From the NCBI GenBank assembly GCA_027946365.1, contig JAPEUQ010000018.1, positions 682,001 through 746,000 on the forward strand: DNA of 64,000 nucleotides, read 5' to 3'. The notes beneath the pieces are model-generated. The model made no database searches. It was not told the DNA's origin and worked only from the letters and a program-made list of their open reading frames with translations. The stretch comes from Kalmusia sp. IMI 367209 (Eukaryota; Ascomycota; Dothideomycetes; Pleosporales; Didymosphaeriaceae). Position 1 is the first letter of the stretch. Each line of letters starts with the position of its first letter. Shown here in pieces: positions 11,090 through 20,308 of the stretch. The translations under genes were made by a program, and so were the position numbers.

Positions 11090-12869
11090 TCAATTGTTCC
11101 TGACCGAGTGCGATTCGATTCGAACTTCACCCACCTTTTCTTCGTCGCCATCGATTTTCCTCTCTACATCGCCGAGACCCCCATCAGCCAGATCCGCCGC
11201 CGTAGGATATGCAACCTTCCTAACGGTGTACCAAGGCCTCTCGAACAACCAATCCATACTCTCCAGTGATCTACCGGCTGTCTCGGGTAGTGCAAAGAAG
11301 ACGTAGACTAGAGAGCACAGACAAATGCTTGCAAAGAATACAAATGCGCCAAAACGCTTAGTTGCTGCAAGGAGACTGGGCATAGCACGCGAACAGCCGA
11401 AGTAGAAGGCCCAGTGGAATGCCATAAGGATCGAAACGTTGAAGGAACGAATGCGAATTGGGAAGACTTCGGCTGAGACAAGGTATGGGATCGAGAACCA
11501 TCCGATAGACCAAGCGACAGCGTGAACGAAAATGGCGACGATACTAGCTTTACTAGCGGCAGTTGCACTTGAACTAGCCTCGATCTCAGCAGTAGACATT
11601 CCGTTCGTTACGCCAAGGTAGGCTCCAACATAGGTCAGTGTCAAGATCTGAAGGCAAATGCCGGCGAGCAGCGAGCGCCTTCGACCAATGAAGTCAATGA
11701 CAAAGATGGAAAAGAGTAGAACCGAAACGAACTTGACTATGCCATAAAGACCGGTCGCAAGGAAGCGAGCTTCTTCACCAGCAATGCCAAGGTAATCAAA
11801 AATGGTAGGACTGTATTGGGTTATGGCGTTCGCGCCCGACCATTGACCGAACAAATGGCATAGGAACATCAGCATAAATCGGCGACGATTTTCAGTGACC
11901 GTAAAGGTCTCCTTGAAAAGATCCCAGATGCTGGCTCCGCTGACAGCTTCGACTTCCGCATTTAGTTGCCATTCAATGCCGGCGAATTCTTCTTGGATGT
12001 ATGGATGATCCTGCGGTAATTTGCGCAGGCCGCAAAGAACTTGCAGTGCTTCGGTGCGCTTGTTCTTAGATAGCAGATAGCGGGGAGATTCTGGCGTGAA
12101 CAGAATGCCGACTCCCCAAATGACTGCAGGTATGATTTGCATAGCGGTGGGAAGTTGCCACTGGAGCTCTGTACCCGCATGATACTTCGTAATCCCGTAG
12201 TTGAAGAAAAACCCAAAAACTACACCGAGTTGCTGACAGCAAGCGTATTGAAGAGTCAGTAATCCTCTAATGCTTCGTGGAGCAATCTGGGAAGCAATGT
12301 CAGTTTCTATTGGATTCATTGAGCTACTCTTCAGGGTAAATGATGAAACGTACCTCAGTAATATATATAGATGGTAGCACAGTGGTAGTACCGATGCCGA
12401 TACCTGCTATGAAGCGGCTGGCATACAGCCCGGAGAGACTACTGCGGCTGAAGGTTTGACCAAAGATCCCAGCAATATAAACGATTGTGAAGAGAAGCAG
12501 AGTGTTCTTTCTCCCTAGTCGCTGTACGAGATTGACGCAAGCAAGACAACCAAATACGGCACCAGCCGTTGCAATCGAGACAACCCAGCCCTTGGTGTTC
12601 GCATATTGAGCGTCGGACTCGTGGTCAACATGGAAATGCTGCTTAAAGCTCTTCATAACAACGATCGAGGCGATATTACCTAGAAGGACCGTAAGCACTA
12701 AGTTGCGAAGCCATTATCAAAAGTACGAACCCTCATCAAAGCCTTTCGCCACGCCCGAGAAGCTCCAAACTGCCGTACAGAAGAAGAGCCAAACGTTGAA
12801 GATCTCACGTGGACAAGCCTTGACAGCCTCCACGGTACCCTTAAGAAGACTCGGTTTTCCGGATGTCAT
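11090..12869 (-). CDS. MFS sugar/quinate-type transporter
   Basis: A 12-helix sugar-porter-family protein of 553 aa from exons 12731-12869, 12354-12679 and 11090-12286, with introns of 51 and 67 nt. Diagnostic sequences are FDEGNIASIVVMKSF across intron 1, GRKNTLLLF in the loop between helices 2 and 3, YITEIAPRSIRG across intron 2, then PESPRYLL and ALPETAGRSLESMDWLF near the end. The FDEGN and YITEIAPRSIRG regions recall fungal quinate permeases (QutD-like), so a sugar or hydroxy-acid substrate is likely but not proven. It is divergent from the dehydrogenase gene across a 503-nt shared promoter that holds a 9-bp inverted repeat. Confidence 0.92.
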
Positions 12870-13087
12870 TTTGGTTGATAAGATTGGTTGAAGACGAGAT
12901 ACTCTGGGCAGGTAGAAATCCTTCCGTTCCTGGAAAGCGAAAACCCCAGTAGTTGTACCCGTGGCCAAGCGCAAGCAGCTTTTGATGCCCTTTAGAAATA
13001 GTGCGAGGTAACCGCCGCGGTCGAAGAAATGCGCGGGCAGTAAGGGCCTGTGGGGACCCCAGATTGTGGAGAACATCTCCCCAAAGA

Positions 13088-13123
13088 CTTCGGTAGCAGG
13101 CTCGCTAGTCTAGTCTACCGAAG
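13088..13123. promoter_or_regulatory. 9-bp inverted repeat in the divergent transporter/dehydrogenase promoter
   Basis: CTTCGGTAG at 13088-13096 and its exact reverse complement CTACCGAAG at 13115-13123, separated by 18 nt. Two further TCCGAA motifs follow, at 13126-13131 and 13150-13155. It lies 219 nt upstream of the transporter start and 250 nt upstream of the dehydrogenase start, so it is well placed to control both. The arms contain the same TCGGTA half-site seen upstream of the aldolase. Confidence 0.5.
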
Positions 13124-13372
13124 CGTCCGAATCGCACCACCGGGCATAGTCCGAAACATGGGTTATGAGTCGCATCCCGCTCCAAACACCACATCGTCGC
13201 ACTCGCATTGTCTTCTGAAGATCTGGTCGGGCAGGCTCCGGTTAATCTGTTCCTAGTCAATGATCCGTGATGTGTGTTCAAAGCAATGTCGTACATAAAA
13301 GATATGACTTTGTCCACTTGGCGCACTTTTACAACGTATTGATTATATCTTCTTCTGATTTCTATCCTCAGT

Positions 13373-14408
13373 ATGGTTCCAGGACGGATTGACTCTGTCT
13401 CTGACTTAGGAACTACCGGCGAAGCTCAAAAGCCGACGGTCTACCTTCTCGATACATTCCATCCCACTGCAACCAAACATGCTCAGTTTTTATTTGATGC
13501 GGTCTTGCCAGACGATCCGCGTCACTCGCAATGGCGTGAAGAAGCCGAGTATCTCCTCATTCGAGGTTCGTACTTGACCACGGAAGACGTCAAGTCGTGC
13601 CCAAACCTTAAAGCTCTTGGTAAACAAGGGGTTGGTACGCATGATCAGTAGTTATAGTAGGAAGGTCCGTTGCTAATGTTTGGTAGGCATCGACAAAATT
13701 GATGCAGGAGCCTGCAAAGAGCGCGGTATCAAGATCCTCAATACGCCAGGCGTGAATGCGCAAGCGGTCGCTGAAACAGTGCTCACGCTGACCATGTCGG
13801 TCGCTCGCGAAGTTGGCCGCATAACTGCCATTCAGACTCATGGCCAGGTCATACCGAAAGAGGAATGTTCAGGGTTGATTATCAACCAAAAGGTCATCGG
13901 TATCGTGGGAATGGGCAACATTGGACAGCGAGTGGCGAAAATTTTCCAGGGCGGCCTTGGTTGCAGCATAGTTGCATATGATCCGCTTTTACCGAAAGAT
14001 GCATGGGTAGATATACCGCACCGGCGAGCTGAAAGCCTTGAAGGCCTTCTAAAAGCTTCGGACGTTGTCACCCTCCATATCCCACTATTACCTCAGACAC
14101 AGGATCTGATTTCTTATCGTGAACTGTCGATAATGCGAAAGAATGCCATCCTCATCAACACAGCTCGCGGAGGTATCATCAACGAGGCAGACCTTGAGCG
14201 TGGCTTGAAAGAGGGGCTTCTTTGGGGGGCTGGTATAGATTGCCATGAACAGGAGCCACCGACGAAGGACCGATACGGTGGTCTGTGGGAGACGGGACGC
14301 GTGGTAAGTACGCCGCACATAGGTGCTGCAACCGCGCAAACACAGATGGAGACGGCTATGGCGGCCATAGACCGCTTATCCGATTATATACGAACCACTA
14401 CCGCGTAA
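13373..14408 (+). CDS. D-isomer-specific 2-hydroxyacid dehydrogenase
   Basis: An NAD(P)-dependent dehydrogenase of the PGDH/hydroxypyruvate reductase family that interconverts 2-hydroxy and 2-keto acids. The 327-aa protein is joined from 13373-13634 and 13687-14408 across a 52-nt intron. The Rossmann motif is GMGNIGQRVA. Catalytic residues are visible: Arg in NTARGG, Glu in CHEQEPP and His in TPHIGAAT. It is somewhat short for 3-phosphoglycerate dehydrogenase and lacks an ACT regulatory domain, so a catabolic role beside the aldolase and transporter is more likely than serine synthesis. Its stop lies only 4 nt from the stop of the converging regulator gene, so the 3' UTRs must overlap. Confidence 0.92.
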
Positions 14409-14412
14409 TTCT

Positions 14413-16692
14413 TCAATGGAAAGGCATCGGACCTAGGAAGTCGTTGTCCATCGGAAGCCAGCCCCACGCATACTCGCCTAATCCCGCTTCCAATTGTGTC
14501 ATCAAATCGAGATCGTCGGTGAATCCGAGGCTTGGATCAATTGTATTGATGTCAAATGGTCCTGGATCGGTGTAGGCGTTCAAGTGCAAGTCGCCCATGA
14601 TCTCGGGGCTGGCGAGTGGTGCGAATTCCATGTCATTCACACTGCTATTTAGCGTCATGTGATTGTGGGTCGTTGTTTCGGAAGATACTGTAGTTTCCAT
14701 GTGGCGGAATCCGTTATCAGGGATAGGTCGAGGTTTGACGCATTCGCCCTTCAAAAGTTCAAATGCCAGCGCAAAGGATCCAGCGTCCGGCATCTTCTCC
14801 TTAAAAAATGTAAGAATTCTCTGGCAAAAGTTTAGTGTCTGAACAGGCTCTAATTCATGTGTACCATTCCGCACTGTATCAAAATTAAGGCAATAAATGA
14901 CAGTCAGTCCAGCTGTGAAGATCACCTGAAAATAGCTTCGTGTCCACGTAATCGCGCGGTCGTCCATAAGGTTAGCATAAAGTTCGATGACTCGTCTCGC
15001 AGAACCGTAACATGCCATGAAGATCTCTCTTAGTATCCCGGTGGCGGTGAGCAAATGAGAAGGTATGTTATGTAGCGCGCCTCTTGCGAGCAGCATAAGG
15101 TCTTTCTGGTATAAAAACTCATGCCATTCCGGCCGTTCGTATAGGGATCTCGGAGCTTGGAATGATGGAGCTGCTAGGCGCCATGCTTTAAGCTCCGCAA
15201 AAAACCGGGAAAAGGAGGTGTACACATGTCCTATAGACTTAAACCTTGAAGGCCTACTTTGTGGTGTGTACCCACTGAATTGGGCGTCCAAGCCGTGGCC
15301 TGTATAGAAACTCGTATGAATGTGTGAACTAATCTGTCGCAATTTGATACAGTGTATGAAAACTGACAGCTCTGTGGGCCGGGAATTTGTGTTGGGTGGG
15401 ATATTGTCGAGGGATGCGGCCGTAGACATGGCGACTGTCTCGTCGTCGACATCAATCGGGAGGCCCACGCTAATATCGCTTTCCAGGATGGCAAAAGGCC
15501 GACCTAAAATGCCTGAGCTGTAGCGGTCTAATATATAGCACTCCCAAAAAATCCGTCTCCGATGCTGCTCACTCAGAGGGTCGAGTGCTTCTAAGCGAGG
15601 CAAGTGAAGTCGCCACTCAATACACTGACGCATGCAAAGTTGTGATATCTCCCACAATGATGTGCCAATATGGTGATACATTCCAAAGCGCGCGATCAGT
15701 AGTAAATTTTGCACAGCATCGATATCTTTGATCAAAGCGATGTTCCCAAGGTACACCTCTGCGGCCTTGAAATAGCCATATGGATCTTCAGAACTCAGTC
15801 CGGCGCGGTGTCGGGTCGTCGCACTTATAGCGAACACCATGAATAAACGAAAGCGGTCCTGGATAGAAACTGCGTTCTCTGCCAATGATTGCGAATATAG
15901 GCGATTGAATATATCCAACACCTCATGGCGCAAGAGGAAAGTGTGATGGATATGAAAGCGAGTAAAGTAATTGTTCACAAGAGCCTCTGCTTCTACCAGC
16001 GATGGTAGAGAATTAGGCCCAAGATGCTGTCTCTGCATTCTGGGGCGCGCTGCGAGCTGATGCATGATACGCGCGCGATGTTGCTGCCATTTCACATCGG
16101 ATAGTATGTTGTGTAGGAAGCTTAGGCCACTACTATCGCCGACGAAGTGGGTGTGCGAGGCTGCGCTGCTTGCTGTCAAGGGACCTTGTTCCGGCTCAGT
16201 GTCGGATGAAACAGTACGCGCTGGATCACTGGAGGCTATCGTAGCCGCTCTGAATTTTGCCCTCAGCCTGGCCTCTTCTTCCTCGAGCTGTTGGAGATAG
16301 TCCCGTGCATACTGCTCGCCGGTTTCGGGGTCAACAATAATGCACGCGACGTTGCCTTTGGTACAATTAGAACACTTTGGGGCTCGGCGGTCACACCGGA
16401 CCTTGCGGAGTCGGCATTTCTGGCAGGCTGGGAGCTGCAACTCAGTCAGTGCACATGCAAAAGTTTCGCTCCCGGTCGTATTCCAAGTTTCGGTCGCGTC
16501 CGCGGTCGCGATGGTTGGCATGTGTGGGGTGACGAAGGCGAGGTTCGTGTTTCCAGAGCGGAGACGAAGGCGAAGCCGCCGCAACCGCGAAGGGGTAATC
16601 ACAGCCCTCGGCCCCACTCCGATGCTCGGAAGTACCTGCCGACATCTAGCAGCGACACGAAAAGCATAGGACAAGCCGTTGCCATCTAGCAT
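14413..16692 (-). CDS. Second Zn2Cys6 fungal-specific transcription factor
   Basis: A single-exon regulator of up to 759 aa. The zinc cluster starts at about residue 89 with ACQKCRLRKVRC, then CSNC and a final Cys, the C-X2-C-X6-C-X6-C-X2-C-X6-C pattern. A Glu-rich helix after it (LQQLEEEEARLRAKF) may form the dimerisation coiled coil. The fungal_trans region follows, with RRRIFWECYILDRYSS and then a GRPFAI block. The first ATG (16692) lies only 92 nt from the divergent lactonase start. An internal ATG at 16521 (residue 58, MPTIATADATE) would leave a 263-nt promoter and is a credible true start, because the preceding 57 residues are low-complexity and Arg-rich. Confidence 0.9.
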   Translation of the reverse strand: MLDGNGLSYAFRVAARCRQVLPSIGVGPRAVITPSRLRRLRLRLRSGNTNLAFVTPHMPTIATADATETWNTTGSETFACALTELQLPACQKCRLRKVRCDRRAPKCSNCTKGNVACIIVDPETGEQYARDYLQQLEEEEARLRAKFRAATIASSDPARTVSSDTEPEQGPLTASSAASHTHFVGDSSGLSFLHNILSDVKWQQHRARIMHQLAARPRMQRQHLGPNSLPSLVEAEALVNNYFTRFHIHHTFLLRHEVLDIFNRLYSQSLAENAVSIQDRFRLFMVFAISATTRHRAGLSSEDPYGYFKAAEVYLGNIALIKDIDAVQNLLLIARFGMYHHIGTSLWEISQLCMRQCIEWRLHLPRLEALDPLSEQHRRRIFWECYILDRYSSGILGRPFAILESDISVGLPIDVDDETVAMSTAASLDNIPPNTNSRPTELSVFIHCIKLRQISSHIHTSFYTGHGLDAQFSGYTPQSRPSRFKSIGHVYTSFSRFFAELKAWRLAAPSFQAPRSLYERPEWHEFLYQKDLMLLARGALHNIPSHLLTATGILREIFMACYGSARRVIELYANLMDDRAITWTRSYFQVIFTAGLTVIYCLNFDTVRNGTHELEPVQTLNFCQRILTFFKEKMPDAGSFALAFELLKGECVKPRPIPDNGFRHMETTVSSETTTHNHMTLNSSVNDMEFAPLASPEIMGDLHLNAYTDPGPFDINTIDPSLGFTDDLDLMTQLEAGLGEYAWGWLPMDNDFLGPMPFH
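16626..16642. promoter_or_regulatory. TCGG-N9-CCGA element near the lactonase promoter
   Basis: TCGG, nine bases, CCGA. It lies 143 nt upstream of the lactonase-like start at 16785 and upstream of the internal ATG (16521) of the divergent regulator. If translation of the regulator starts at 16692 the site is inside coding sequence. The spacing differs from the other sites, so this is the weakest of the set. Confidence 0.25.
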
Positions 16693-16784
16693 AAGACTCT
16701 AGAGGTCTTTACGACATTGAGAAGATAAGGTTGAAGCCAACGCTCAAAGCTCAGCGCTCATTCCTCAGATTTGCCCCGCTAGCC

Positions 16785-17720
16785 ATGAACTTTTATCCTC
16801 CGCCACCAACAATCACAGCCTCACTCTACGTTCGTATCCCAGAGGAGATAAGATGCAAAAGCCGTGAATCAGACTGGCGTGGTGGCTTCAGCCGTCCCTT
16901 TCAGAACATTTTCCTCGAAGGACCAATCTACACCACAACAGGCGACCTCTACGTTGTTGACATTCCCTATGGTCGTATACTGCGCATCTCCGCGTGCAAA
17001 GAAGTCACAGTCGCAGCCGAATGGGATGGTGAACCTAATGGTCTCGCCGTAGACCCAGAGGGCAGAATCACCATCGCAGACTATAAACAGGGAATCTTGA
17101 CATTTGATCCAATTACTAGGAAAGTTTCAAATAGATTGACAAGGAAGAATTTGGAGAGGTTCAAGGGGCTTAATGATCTGGTATTTGACAAGGCAGGGAA
17201 TTTGTATTTTACAGATCAGGGACAGACTGGGCTGACGGATCCGACGGGAAAAGTGTATCGGCTGACTCCGGAGGGTAAACTTGATACACTTGTCTCGAAT
17301 GGGGTGTCACCAAACGGACTCGCACTTTCTCGCGATGAACGGTTCCTCTTCGTTGCTATGACGCGTGCGAACGCCGTGTGGCGGTTACCTCTGCATGTGG
17401 ACGGGACGACTAGTAAAGTAGGCTTGTTCTATCAGGGCTTTGGCAATGTGGGACCGGATGGGCTTGTCGTAGACGAGGAAGGAAGTCTATTTATCTGCGA
17501 TCCGGGGTTGGGGTCTGTATTCGTGCTCAATGCGAATGGTACGCCGAAAGCTCGCATTGTGTCGGGGACTGAGGGGATCAACTTCACAAACTGTTGTTTT
17601 GGTGGGAAGGATGGGAAGACACTATTCATTACGGATAGTCTGGAAGGTAATGTGCAGTATGTGGAGTGGCATTGTCGAGGTGCTACGGCAATACCGACAT
17701 TGGCTACTAGATCAGGATAG
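16785..17720 (+). CDS. SMP-30/gluconolactonase-like enzyme
   Basis: A single-exon 311-aa six-bladed beta-propeller of the SMP-30/gluconolactonase/LRE-like family. These are metal-dependent hydrolases that open sugar lactones. The start at 16785 (MNFYPPPP) is chosen because upstream in-frame sequence has no ATG. Candidate metal ligands are Glu45 in FLEGPIY, Asn in KGLNDLVFD, Asn in SPNGLALS and Asp in GPDGLVVDEEG, matching the E-N-N-D set of the family. Blades repeat the pattern GNLYFTD, GSLFICD. Beside a 2-keto-3-deoxy-acid aldolase, a 2-hydroxyacid dehydrogenase and a sugar-acid-type transporter, it fits the lactone step of an oxidative sugar pathway. The exact sugar is unknown. Confidence 0.9.
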   Translation: MNFYPPPPTITASLYVRIPEEIRCKSRESDWRGGFSRPFQNIFLEGPIYTTTGDLYVVDIPYGRILRISACKEVTVAAEWDGEPNGLAVDPEGRITIADYKQGILTFDPITRKVSNRLTRKNLERFKGLNDLVFDKAGNLYFTDQGQTGLTDPTGKVYRLTPEGKLDTLVSNGVSPNGLALSRDERFLFVAMTRANAVWRLPLHVDGTTSKVGLFYQGFGNVGPDGLVVDEEGSLFICDPGLGSVFVLNANGTPKARIVSGTEGINFTNCCFGGKDGKTLFITDSLEGNVQYVEWHCRGATAIPTLATRSG

Positions 17721-17833
17721 ATTCAATATCATAGATAGCTAAGATGATTCTAAGGAGCGTTGATCGGAAAAAAGAAATTGTCTAGAAGCGCTTGAGACTC
17801 ATGACTGGCCTTGTAGTTGAGACAAGGCAAAAA

Positions 17834-19258
17834 TCAATCGCCAAGCTGCTCTGAGCACACCAATGTCATCATCTTGATCCATAGCTCATCTTCAGCCAGC
17901 CTCTTCATAGTCTCCGTCGCGAACCCCATCGCAAACTCTAGTCCTTTTCCGTCAAACCTCACAAGAAGCGACACGATACCATCCACACTAGGGAAGGAGG
18001 TCGGCCTCAAGGCCTTGATACGGCCTAAAGTAGAACCCCAATCCAAGTTGAACTGCGTCGATGACATATTCGTGAGCACTATATCCGTCCCGAGAAAAGT
18101 ATCAAGATTTGTGTCGAAATGGAGGCTGTCTTTGATCAGATCTGGACATGCGTTCCATGCACCCATCCATGCTAGAACCCGGTCTGATGTCCACCAGTTC
18201 TTGGCCTCAGTGATGCGCTCCGCAAGCGTGTATAGGAATTCAGGTCCCGAGGCTTCCATGTCAGCCACGCTGGCGGTAGCGCGTGCTCCAACGATGATGT
18301 TGCCGATCTGCGTTGGTGGAAGCGAAGGGACAAGGATGTCGCGGACGTTGACCGGGAAGAGAAAACTGGTGGTAGCCTCGCCGCGTGCAGAAAGCTGACG
18401 GGCTTTCGTGACTCGTTGCCAAATAAAAGCCCCAACGAAGGCGTTCGTGCTGAACTTCGAGCCGCGCGCACCGCAAACGAGGCGCTCTAGTTCGACCAGA
18501 GACTCATCAGTGGGTCGCCAGAACGCGACGTCGTAGTCTGAGTGTGTTAGACCGTGACTCTTGTTCAGAAGGTAGTCTTTGGGGCCTTCAGAGTAAGTGT
18601 GGGCCCTGTAGTAGGGAAACTCTGACAATGCCATCGTGTTATGACCCCGGAATAGCATCAAGCGGTCGGAAGTTGCTCGAAGAAGCCTGTCCTCTAGCGG
18701 TAGCAAATTTCCGGTGGCGGCTGTCGCGGTGTGTTTAGCCCATCGTGTCAACAACGTAAGCACTGAGTGGCCATCGAACACCGCATGGTTGAAGTTGATA
18801 GCAAGCAACAGACCTCCAGTGATGAAATTAGCTTGCACTGTGAGAACTGGTGTCCTCTCTGACATGAATCGGGGTTCGGCTGTGAACTCGTCCGCTCTTA
18901 GCTGGGCTGTGGGAAAGCCGCTCTTCGCTAAATCATTCCAATATAGGTTGGACATGTCCTTGACATGGAATTTGATGCCGACGTTGTCATCTTCAGGTAT
19001 TTCAAGCTGAATAGAGCCACGAACCGTATCATCGGCTACGATGTTGGCAGCCAGGAAAGGCATCTCGTCCAACGTAGCCTGGAGTCCAGCCGAAAGCTCA
19101 AATACTGCATCCTCTTTTGCATGTAGTGAAGGCAGTGAGAACGCAAACATGAACGCATAGACGTAACGATTCGTTGCTAATTGATCCAAGGGAGGCAACT
19201 TGATAAGTCCTGGCAGAGGGGGGAGGCTTGGCCGCACAAACTCCACGTAGTCTCCCAT
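17834..19258 (-). CDS. BAHD-type acyltransferase
   Basis: A single-exon 474-aa CoA-dependent acyltransferase of the BAHD/trichothecene 3-O-acetyltransferase-like family. These move an acyl group from CoA to an alcohol or amine. The start at 19258 (MGDYVEFVRPS) is preferred over one 37 codons upstream, because the family begins here and the upstream piece is a hydrophobic run without homology. The catalytic HxxxD motif is NHAVFDG, with His158 and Asp162. The second structural motif, DFGWG in plant members, is represented by FNLDWGST near residue 405. It shares a promoter with the HR-PKS on the other strand, so it probably esterifies, or releases by transacylation, the polyketide product. Confidence 0.88.
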   Translation of the reverse strand: MGDYVEFVRPSLPPLPGLIKLPPLDQLATNRYVYAFMFAFSLPSLHAKEDAVFELSAGLQATLDEMPFLAANIVADDTVRGSIQLEIPEDDNVGIKFHVKDMSNLYWNDLAKSGFPTAQLRADEFTAEPRFMSERTPVLTVQANFITGGLLLAINFNHAVFDGHSVLTLLTRWAKHTATAATGNLLPLEDRLLRATSDRLMLFRGHNTMALSEFPYYRAHTYSEGPKDYLLNKSHGLTHSDYDVAFWRPTDESLVELERLVCGARGSKFSTNAFVGAFIWQRVTKARQLSARGEATTSFLFPVNVRDILVPSLPPTQIGNIIVGARATASVADMEASGPEFLYTLAERITEAKNWWTSDRVLAWMGAWNACPDLIKDSLHFDTNLDTFLGTDIVLTNMSSTQFNLDWGSTLGRIKALRPTSFPSVDGIVSLLVRFDGKGLEFAMGFATETMKRLAEDELWIKMMTLVCSEQLGD

Positions 19259-20308
19259 AGTGTCTGAGGGATCAATAGCAATGCAAGGCTTGATCACGAA
19301 CAATGATAGTGATAGGAGATGATGAAAACGTTGATTTAAAATGAAAGATATGCTACCAAAAATCAACATCTATCTTGAACACAACAATCACCTCTATGAT
19401 CGTTTTCCGGACATAATTATATCCACCAACAACATCGATAGATGACCAACAACAATGGATTGCTTTTTATTCCCTTGTGATGTCATTGGCGAAGTCTCTG
19501 TACGACATGAGATCGAACACGACAGCTCGTTCATCTTGCATATTGCATATACGCAACGAACCTACCAGTGGGCTGAATAATGCCGCAACACGGCTCGAAT
19601 GCCGAATTAAAGGCGACGTCCGAGGCCGACTACCACGCGGCAGAGCATGCCGATGAGCCGTGTAACACCAATGAATTTATGATTTGTTCGCGACACCGAG
19701 GCCGCTCTAGGTAATTCGAATCGATAGGTAGATCTGAGTGGTGAAGATGGTGTGAAGAGCCGGGGATGTCGGAAATGCTCTTACGCCAAGTCGCGCTATG
19801 ACTAATCGCGACACCGTCCCAAGTAAATTTCACCGCTCGGTTCCCCCTCCATGATTCTACACTTTCCTCTCCCGGCATCTCAGGCATCTCACCTCAATTA
19901 TCTCCACCAACAACATAAGTCAATAAGCGCCGAAATTCCTGTTTGAAGATGCCTCTCGCTTGCCCATCTCTTCTCAATACATCGCGATACCGGAAACGAG
20001 TCTTCCGGCATGACGAGCCAGCCTCTGAGGGCGCTCAACATGTTATCTGAGAATCGATGCGAGAAAAAGAAAGTGCGGGACCTACATGGCGTTGAAGGTC
20101 GATCACCGCGATACTCACTTGACTCACCGGGCTGTGTGGAGGATGTTTGACGGGAACGTTCTCAAGGGGTCTTGAAGCCGGAGCGCATGCCTCACAAACA
20201 GTGCACTTCCATATAACTTGCTTTCTTCTTTTACAGTTTGGCGTGTTAAATATCTCCCGAATTCTGTTATCAATTGACTCGTTCAAATCACCTTTGTGTT
20301 TCGTTGCA
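19259..20308. promoter_or_regulatory. Divergent promoter of the acyltransferase and HR-PKS
   Basis: 1,050 nt without a coding frame between the two head-to-head genes. Two repeated motifs stand out. TCGCGACACCG occurs at 19688-19698 and 19806-19816. CCGAGGCCG occurs at 19620-19628 and 19696-19704, overlapping the first copy of the other motif. CCACCAACAACAT occurs near 19420 and again near 19903. These are candidate binding sites for a pathway regulator. No regulator gene lies directly beside the PKS. Confidence 0.5.
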
